A stretch of DNA of 11,248 bases from Deltaproteobacteria bacterium (lineage in GTDB: Bacteria > Desulfobacterota > WTBG01). This document shows positions 5,692 to 11,248 of this stretch, piece by piece. Location of the stretch: NCBI GenBank assembly GCA_013139225.1, contig WTBG01000105.1, forward strand, positions 1 to 11,248, written 5' to 3'. The notes under the pieces were generated by a model. It made no database searches and was not told where the DNA came from. It saw nothing but the letters and a program-made list of their open reading frames with translations. Position numbers and translations under genes: made by a program. How positions within the stretch are numbered: position 1 is the stretch's first letter; each line of letters opens with the position of its first letter.

Positions 5692-7017
5692 ATGACAGTC
5701 GAAATGGATAAGATCGTCTCTCTTTGCAAGAGACGCGGAATTATTTTTCAAAATAGTGAGATTTACGGTGGTATTGGAAATACCTGGGATTATGGTCCTA
5801 TAGGGGTTGAACTCAAGAGAAATGTAAAGGATGCCTGGTGGAAAAGTGTGGTTTATGAACGTGATGATATGGAAGGACTGGATGCGGCGATCCTTATGAA
5901 TCCGACTACATGGGAAGCCTCAGGACATCTGGAGAGCTTTACTGACCCTCTGGTTGATTGTAAGAAATGCAAGCATCGCTTCAAGCTGGATGATATTAAT
6001 GGTGATCGTTGTCCTGACTGTGGTGGGGAATTAACAGAAGAACGATCTTTTAACCTTATGTTCAAGACTTTTGTTGGTCCGGTGGAAGATAATGCTTCAG
6101 TTACCTATCTGCGTCCTGAAACTGCGCAGGGGATTTTTGTAAATTTTCTTAATGTTCAGAAGATGATGCGTCGTAAGATCCCTTTTGGGATAGCTCAGAT
6201 TGGGAAATCCTTTAGAAATGAGATTACTCCCGGGAATTTCACGTTTCGTACTAGAGAGTTTGAACAGATGGAAATAGAGTATTTTGTTAAACCAGGGACT
6301 GACGAAGAGTGTTATAAGCGCTGGGTAGAGGAGAGGTTCAACTGGTATCTTGACCTGGGAATTAATAAGGAACACTTAAGGTTAAGGGACCATGAAAGCA
6401 ATGAGTTGGCTCATTATGCCAAGGCCTGTGTTGACGTAGAGTATCTCTTTCCCATGGGATGGGCGGAGTTGGAGGGCATTGCCAACCGTGGAGATTTTGA
6501 CCTGCGCCAACACTCTGAGCACAGTGGGAAGGACTTGTGCTATTTTGATGAAGCGGCAAAAGATAAGTATATTCCCTATGTGATTGAGCCTTCGGCAGGT
6601 GCAGACAGAGCTACCCTGGCTTTCCTGATTGATGCCTATCGGGAGGAAAAAGTGAAAAAGGAGAAGAGGGTAGTGTTGGCATTTAAGAATTGCCTGGCTC
6701 CTATCAAGGCAGCGGTTCTGCCCTTGCTTAGAAATCGTCCTGATATTGTTGAAACAGCGCGCTCGATTGCAGGAGATTTGAGGCGTGAATTCAAAGCGGT
6801 CTATGATGATACAGCAAGTATTGGAAGGTTGTATCGGAGACAGGATGAAATAGGAACTCCCTATTGCATAACGGTTGATGTTCAATCGATGGATGACCAT
6901 CAGGCAACAGTAAGAGATAGAGATTCCATGCAACAGGTGAGGATTCCCATAGAAGGAATAAAGGCCTATATTAAAGACTGCCTTGCACAGGAAAAACTGG
7001 TTGAACCGGCTAGTTGA
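5692..7017 (+). CDS. glyS: Glycine--tRNA ligase, dimeric (alpha2) class II type
   Basis: Charges tRNA-Gly with glycine in the cytoplasm. The 441 residues form a single chain of the alpha2 type used by archaea, eukaryotes and part of the bacteria, not the alpha2beta2 glyQ/glyS type. Visible parts are the N-terminal RRGIIFQNSEIYGGIGNTWDYGPIG (14-38), a zinc-type pair CKKC (90-93) with CPDC (107-110), RPETAQGIFVNF (141-152), class II motif 2 FRNEITPGNFTFRTREFEQMEIEYF (174-198), motif 3 with EPSAGADR (299-306), and a C-terminal anticodon-binding domain (about 325-435) containing GRLYRRQDEIGTP. A good AAGGAAGG-like site precedes ATG 5692. The gene is separated from recO by a strong hairpin and from ppdK by 151 nt. 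Confidence 0.96.
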   Translation: MTVEMDKIVSLCKRRGIIFQNSEIYGGIGNTWDYGPIGVELKRNVKDAWWKSVVYERDDMEGLDAAILMNPTTWEASGHLESFTDPLVDCKKCKHRFKLDDINGDRCPDCGGELTEERSFNLMFKTFVGPVEDNASVTYLRPETAQGIFVNFLNVQKMMRRKIPFGIAQIGKSFRNEITPGNFTFRTREFEQMEIEYFVKPGTDEECYKRWVEERFNWYLDLGINKEHLRLRDHESNELAHYAKACVDVEYLFPMGWAELEGIANRGDFDLRQHSEHSGKDLCYFDEAAKDKYIPYVIEPSAGADRATLAFLIDAYREEKVKKEKRVVLAFKNCLAPIKAAVLPLLRNRPDIVETARSIAGDLRREFKAVYDDTASIGRLYRRQDEIGTPYCITVDVQSMDDHQATVRDRDSMQQVRIPIEGIKAYIKDCLAQEKLVEPAS

Positions 7018-7040
7018 GTATTGCATAAATAATTGACCAA

Positions 7041-7083
7041 GTCATTGCGAGCGCAGCAAAACAATCTCGCTCCCCGCAATGAC
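7041..7083. repeat. Short palindromic intergenic repeat between glyS and ppdK
   Basis: GTCATTGCG at 7041-7049 pairs perfectly with CGCAATGAC at 7075-7083. Further inside, AGCG pairs with CGCT beyond a 3-nt bulge. The GTCATTGCGAG...CAATCTC...GCAATGAC layout resembles a repeat that I recall from between genes in diverse bacteria. This copy looks short, as if internally deleted. Confidence 0.8.
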
Positions 7084-7113
7084 AACTTTACTTGTAGTTT
7101 TTTGCTATGATTT

Positions 7114-7140
7114 TCTGCGTATATCTGCGAAAATCTGCGT
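7114..7140. repeat. 10-bp tandem repeat, three TCTGCG copies
   Basis: TCTGCGT at 7114, TCTGCGA at 7124 and TCTGCGT at 7134 recur every 10 bases, separated by A/T triplets. It lies directly upstream of the ppdK ribosome binding site. The function is unknown; it could be a dispersed repeat or a phased binding site. Confidence 0.7.
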
Positions 7141-7154
7141 CCTAACTCAAAAAG

Positions 7155-7161
7155 AAAGGAG
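7155..7161 (+). promoter_or_regulatory. Ribosome binding site fixing the ppdK start
   Basis: AAAGGAG ends 7 nt before ATG 7169. It rules out the in-frame ATG at 7079, which lies inside the palindromic repeat and would add 30 residues foreign to the family. Confidence 0.85.
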
Positions 7162-7168
7162 TTTTGAA

Positions 7169-9886
7169 ATGACACACAAATATGTCTATTCATTTGCTGA
7201 TGGAAGTGCAGAAGGAAAAGCTGATATGAAGGAATTACTGGGAGGGAAGGGTGCAAATCTGGCAGAGATGAGCAACCTGAAGATACCGGTTCCTGCTGGA
7301 TTTACTATTTCAACAGAGGTTTGCACTTATTATGACGAGAACAAAGCATATCCTCCTGAATTAGAAGCTGAAGTGGCAGATGCTCTTAAAAAAGTTGAAA
7401 AGGTGATGGAGGATACTTTTGGGGATGCTAAAGACCCACTTTTAGTTTCTGTGCGGTCTGGTGGCAGGGCTTCCATGCCGGGTATGATGGATACGGTGTT
7501 AAATCTTGGTTTAAATGATGTTACTATTCAGGGATTGATTGCAAAATCTGGCAATCCTCGATTTGCCTATGACAGCTATAGAAGGTTTGTAGCAATGTTC
7601 GGTGATGTAGTTTTAGGGCTAAAACCGGTGAGCGAAGATGATATTGACCCTTTTGAAGAAATCCTGGAAGAGAAAAAGAAAATCAGAAAGGCAAGCGATG
7701 ATACAGACCTGACGGCAGATGACCTGAAGGAATTGGTTGCAGAGTTTAAAGACGCCATTAAAAAAAGGACAGGTAAAGATTTTCCAGAGGATCCTAAAGA
7801 ACAGCTCTGGTTGGCTATAGGAGCAGTTTTTGAAAGCTGGAACAATGAGCGCGCGATTGTTTACAGGAAATTGAATAATATACCAGACCACTGGGGGACG
7901 GCGGTCAATGTACAATCAATGGTCTTTGGTAATATGGGAGAAGATTGTGGAACCGGTGTTGCATTTACCCGTGATCCTGCTACAGGTGAGAAAAAGTTTT
8001 ATGGTGAGTATCTCATTAATGCCCAGGGTGAAGATGTGGTTGCTGGAATCAGGACCCCTCATCAAATTGCTCAACTTGAGAAAGATATGCCGGAGGTTTA
8101 TAAAAAGCTGGTTAACATCTACCAGAACTTGGAGAAACACTACCGGGACATGCAGGATATCGAATTTACCATTCAGAACAAGAAACTGTGGATGTTACAG
8201 ACCCGTGTGGGGAAAAGGACAGGTTTTGCCGCATTCAGTATTGCTGTTGACATGGTAAAGGAAGGTTTAATCTCAAAGGAAGAGGCACTGATGAGGGTAG
8301 AACCTGAGCAGCTTAATCAGTTGCTAAGACCAATCTTTGATTCTAAGGAGAAGGCCCAAGCTGTGGAAGGCGGTAGATTGTTAACGAAAGGCCTTAACGC
8401 AGGACCGGGAGCTGCATCTGGAAAAGTGGTTTTTAATGCGGCTGATGCGGAAGAGTGTGCGAAGAAGGGAGAAAAGGTAATATTGGTGAGAATAGAGACA
8501 TCACCTGAAGATATCAAAGGCATGAATGCGGCTGAAGGTATCTTAACGGCTAGAGGAGGTATGACTTCCCATGCAGCATTAGTAGCCCGTCAAATGGGAA
8601 AGGTGTGTGTTGCCGGATGTGGAGATTTGGAGATTAATTACAAAAAGAGAGTGATGATGGTTAAAAATAAAACTATTAAAGAGGGGGATTCCATTTCGCT
8701 TGATGGGACAACTGGTGAGGTGATAGAGGGAGAGATAAAAACGAATCCTTCAGAGGTATTACAGGTGCTGTTGACGCAGAGTCTGGATCCTGCTGCCTCC
8801 TCTACCTATCAAACCTATGCAAAGATAATGAACTGGGCAGATGAAGTTCGAAGACTTGGTGTTCGCACTAATGCAGATCAGCCGGATCAGTCAGCTAATG
8901 CTATTGCTTTCGGTGCTCAGGGGATAGGACTTTGCCGAACAGAACATATGTTCTTTGGTGGTGAGAGAATAGATGCGGTACGGGAGATGATTCTTGCTGA
9001 CGATGAAGCTGGGCGGAGAAAAGCACTGGATAAACTGCTTCCCATGCAGCGGGAAGACTTTAGAGGAATCTTTGAAGTTATGAAAGAACTGCCGGTTACT
9101 ATCAGGACATTAGATCCTCCATTGCATGAATTTTTACCTCATTCAGATAGAGAGATCGAAGATTTAGCTAAGAAAATTAATGTACCGGCAGAAAAGCTGA
9201 AAGCAAGAGTTGCATCGTTACATGAATCCAACCCCATGCTGGGACATCGAGGCTGCAGACTGGGAGTTGTTTACCCTGAAATTACCGAGATGCAGGCTAG
9301 AGCTATTCTTGAGGCTGCCTGTGAAGTAGCAAAGAAAGGGGTAAAGGTGCATCCTGAAATCATGATTCCACTGGTGAGCCATGTGAACGAGCTTAAGTCG
9401 CAGGAGGAAATAGTTCGCAGAGTTGCAAAGGAGGTTTTTAAAGAACAGGGAATAGAAGTGGACTATCTGCTAGGTACCATGATTGAACTTCCGAGAGCTG
9501 CAATTACTGCTGATGAAGTGGCAACCGTTGCTGAATTCTTCAGTTTTGGTACTAATGACCTTACCCAAACCACCTTTGGTTTGTCCCGGGATGATGCTGG
9601 TAAATTCCTGCCGTATTATCTTGCAAAAAATATCTTATCAAAAGATCCTTTCCAGGTAGTGGATAGGGAAGGAGTAGGGCAACTGATGAAATGGGGTGTT
9701 GAGCGGGGTCGCAGTACCAGAAAGAATTTAAAGGTGGGGATTTGTGGAGAGCATGGGGGAGATCCCAGTTCGGTTGAGTTTTGCCATGAAATTGGGATGG
9801 ACTATGTAAGCTGTTCACCTTTCAGGGTGCCAATTGCCAGACTGGCCGCGGCCCAGGCAGCCCTGCAGGAGAAGAGAGAGAACTAA
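7169..9886 (+). CDS. ppdK: Pyruvate, phosphate dikinase
   Basis: Interconverts ATP + phosphate + pyruvate and AMP + PPi + phosphoenolpyruvate in the cytoplasm. In anaerobes it serves PPi-linked glycolysis or PEP regeneration. At 905 residues it has the full family length. The N-terminal ATP-grasp domain starts with YVYSFADG and LLGGKGANLAEM (23-34), with the nucleotide-binding SVRSGGRASMPGMMDTVLNLG (Arg96 in SVRSGG). The swivelling phosphohistidine domain carries GGMTSHAALVARQMG with catalytic His468 and, two residues before it, Thr466, the position phosphorylated by regulatory proteins in plants and some bacteria. The C-terminal PEP/pyruvate barrel contains LCRTEHMFF, GHRGCRLG, FSFGTNDLTQTTFG and YVSCSPFRVPIARLAAAQAAL with the probable acid/base Cys882. 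No PPDK regulatory protein gene is visible nearby. rmuC follows after 22 nt. Confidence 0.98.
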   Translation: MTHKYVYSFADGSAEGKADMKELLGGKGANLAEMSNLKIPVPAGFTISTEVCTYYDENKAYPPELEAEVADALKKVEKVMEDTFGDAKDPLLVSVRSGGRASMPGMMDTVLNLGLNDVTIQGLIAKSGNPRFAYDSYRRFVAMFGDVVLGLKPVSEDDIDPFEEILEEKKKIRKASDDTDLTADDLKELVAEFKDAIKKRTGKDFPEDPKEQLWLAIGAVFESWNNERAIVYRKLNNIPDHWGTAVNVQSMVFGNMGEDCGTGVAFTRDPATGEKKFYGEYLINAQGEDVVAGIRTPHQIAQLEKDMPEVYKKLVNIYQNLEKHYRDMQDIEFTIQNKKLWMLQTRVGKRTGFAAFSIAVDMVKEGLISKEEALMRVEPEQLNQLLRPIFDSKEKAQAVEGGRLLTKGLNAGPGAASGKVVFNAADAEECAKKGEKVILVRIETSPEDIKGMNAAEGILTARGGMTSHAALVARQMGKVCVAGCGDLEINYKKRVMMVKNKTIKEGDSISLDGTTGEVIEGEIKTNPSEVLQVLLTQSLDPAASSTYQTYAKIMNWADEVRRLGVRTNADQPDQSANAIAFGAQGIGLCRTEHMFFGGERIDAVREMILADDEAGRRKALDKLLPMQREDFRGIFEVMKELPVTIRTLDPPLHEFLPHSDREIEDLAKKINVPAEKLKARVASLHESNPMLGHRGCRLGVVYPEITEMQARAILEAACEVAKKGVKVHPEIMIPLVSHVNELKSQEEIVRRVAKEVFKEQGIEVDYLLGTMIELPRAAITADEVATVAEFFSFGTNDLTQTTFGLSRDDAGKFLPYYLAKNILSKDPFQVVDREGVGQLMKWGVERGRSTRKNLKVGICGEHGGDPSSVEFCHEIGMDYVSCSPFRVPIARLAAAQAALQEKREN

Positions 9887-9908
9887 AATATTTCAAGTAG
9901 GCTTTTGC

Positions 9909-11138
9909 ATGGAGTATCTAGCAGTTTTCATCATCGGTGTTGTTCTTGGAGCAGTTGTTGTCTTAATCGTTAATTGGATGCGCAGGCAAGAAGCTAAAAC
10001 AATTGCTCAGGAGTTAATAGCTCAGACTGAATCTCAAAAAGTTCAGGACTTGGAGGTTATCATTAACAGAGTGAAAGAATCTTTTGGAGCGCTTTCCCAG
10101 GAGGTATTGTCAAAGAGTACAGGGGAGTTTTTAAAACTTGCTGATGCCACTCTTTCTAAACAAACACAGATGGGTGAGAAGGAACTTGAAGGAAAGAAAA
10201 AGCTAATTGACCAGACGCTTGTGGCAATGAAAGGTGATTTGCAGAAAGTTCAGGATTTAGTAACAGGATTTGAAAAGGATAGGGAAAAGAAGTTTGGTGA
10301 GCTCGCTAACCAATTGAAAACTACAGCCGAACAGACAGGGAAACTTCAGGAAACTACCAGTCAATTAAGAACTGCCCTGGCAAGTTCAAAAGTTAGAGGT
10401 CAGTGGGGGGAAAGAATGGCTGAAGATGTATTGAGGCTGGCAGGTTTTGTAGAAGGCATCAATTATCGTAAACAGAAAACTCTGGAAACGGTAGGCACAC
10501 GTCCCGACTATACATTTCTTCTGCCTCAGGATCTTACGGTAAATATGGATGTTAAATTCCCATTGGATAATTATATGCGTTATCTTGATGCAGATGGTGA
10601 AACCGACAAGGAGAGGCACAAAAATCAGTTCATAAAGGATGTCAGGGGACGAATAAAGGAAGTAACAACCAGGGAATACATAAATCCCGCAGAGAATACA
10701 GTAGACTATGTAATCGTATTCATACCCAATGAACAGGTGTATGCTTTCATTAATGAAAATGATAGTTCCATACTGGATGAAGCTTTAAAACACAAGGTAA
10801 TACTTTGTTCACCTATCACACTATATGCCGTACTTGCTGTCATCAGGCAGGCGGTGGATAATTTCAATTTAGAAAAAACAGCAGCTCAAATAATGTCATT
10901 GCTTGGAACATTTAATAAGCAATGGTCTAATTTTATAAAATCACTTGAGAAGATGGGGAAAAAGATTGACGAGGCACAAAAGGAATTTAATGCCTTAACA
11001 TCAACACGCCGCAATCAACTTGAGCGTCCACTAAGGCAGATTGAGGATTTGCGAAAGCAAACAGGGGTTTTCCCTGAATTGTCATTGGATGAGGGGAACA
11101 CAGCAAATGCGGAGGAAATTAAGGATGTAGAAAGTTAA
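9909..11138 (+). CDS. rmuC: DNA recombination protein RmuC homolog
   Basis: A 409-residue RmuC-family protein. In E. coli RmuC limits inversions at short inverted repeats; the biochemical activity is not firmly known, but the domain is related to PD-(D/E)XK nucleases. Residues 4-22 form a membrane anchor, residues about 25-150 a Gln/Lys/Glu-rich coiled coil, and residues about 152-375 the RmuC domain: LASSKVRGQWGERMAEDVLRLAGF with Glu168, RPD at 198-200, and NMDVKFPLDNYMRY with Asp214 and Lys216, consistent with a PD...DxK site. The end (376-409) is polar and probably flexible. ATG 9909 was chosen because the membrane segment follows at once; the in-frame upstream extension lies inside ppdK. 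The ribosome binding site is weak. Spacing suggests co-transcription with ppdK. Confidence 0.94.
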   Translation: MEYLAVFIIGVVLGAVVVLIVNWMRRQEAKTIAQELIAQTESQKVQDLEVIINRVKESFGALSQEVLSKSTGEFLKLADATLSKQTQMGEKELEGKKKLIDQTLVAMKGDLQKVQDLVTGFEKDREKKFGELANQLKTTAEQTGKLQETTSQLRTALASSKVRGQWGERMAEDVLRLAGFVEGINYRKQKTLETVGTRPDYTFLLPQDLTVNMDVKFPLDNYMRYLDADGETDKERHKNQFIKDVRGRIKEVTTREYINPAENTVDYVIVFIPNEQVYAFINENDSSILDEALKHKVILCSPITLYAVLAVIRQAVDNFNLEKTAAQIMSLLGTFNKQWSNFIKSLEKMGKKIDEAQKEFNALTSTRRNQLERPLRQIEDLRKQTGVFPELSLDEGNTANAEEIKDVES

Positions 11139-11248
11139 AACCCCCATCCCGATTCTTAAGTCTCATGCTTAAAATTAATTGGGAAAAGAGGTTTTAATGT
11201 TTTTATATTCGGTGTAATTATGATAATACTTTAACAAAAATTTAAAGA
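11139..11248. other. Gene-free end of the window
   Basis: These 110 AT-rich bases after rmuC show no coding region, convincing hairpin terminator or promoter. The next gene, if any, begins outside the window. Confidence 0.6.

Noticed and set aside
6382..7026. Antisense open frame of 214 codons inside glyS
   Set aside because: It is a shadow of the glyS coding frame, with no ribosome binding site and no family features.
7908..8258. 116-codon + strand frame inside ppdK
   Set aside because: It is an out-of-frame shadow of a fully conserved ppdK region.
9834..9908. Extended rmuC start inside ppdK
   Set aside because: The extra 25 residues are Arg/Pro-rich out-of-frame ppdK sequence; the family membrane anchor begins right after ATG 9909.

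Overview
This window is ordinary bacterial chromosome carrying mostly core genes, all on the + strand: the 3' end of a ribosomal protein S1-like gene, sppA, a small AhpD/CMD-family gene, a small MTH1187-family thiamine-binding gene, mgtE, recO, glyS (dimeric class II type), ppdK and rmuC. Base composition is moderately AT-rich and ribosome binding sites are of the classical GGAGG kind where they are visible. The set (S1 followed by a short-form SppA, alpha2 GlyRS, PPi-dependent pyruvate phosphate dikinase, RmuC) suggests an anaerobic or facultative, probably uncultivated bacterium of a diderm-type or candidate-phylum lineage. I cannot name the phylum from the sequence alone.

Layout. 1-750 is the end of an S1 protein with a normal S1-domain end followed by an unusual Glu-rich tail made of 60-residue tandem repeats. 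800-1693 is sppA. 1694-2036 has no gene and carries an imperfect inverted repeat. 2037-2381 is the CMD gene. 2382-2861 has no gene and holds a nested inverted-repeat region. 2862-3158 is the thiamine-binding gene. 3159-3435 has no gene and holds a palindromic dispersed-type repeat. 3436-5565 is mgtE-recO, only 9 nt apart. 5566-5691 contains a very strong 22-bp-stem hairpin. 5692-7017 is glyS. 7018-7168 contains a short inverted repeat and a 10-bp tandem repeat. 7169-9886 is ppdK, followed after 22 nt by rmuC (9909-11138). The last 110 nt hold no recognised gene.

How the genes relate. mgtE/recO and ppdK/rmuC look like co-transcribed pairs by spacing; S1/sppA may be one too (49-nt gap). The products serve general housekeeping: translation (S1, GlyRS), membrane proteolysis (SppA), magnesium entry (MgtE), recombinational repair and DNA maintenance (RecO, RmuC) and pyruvate/PEP interconversion (PPDK). 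No defence system, phage, CRISPR array, biosynthetic cluster, tRNA or rRNA gene was seen.

The most notable content is not a gene. Five separate intergenic gaps each hold an inverted repeat, and these are of at least four unrelated sequence families. The S1 tail also shows a recent, nearly exact in-frame duplication. I did not find a convincing new biological system here.
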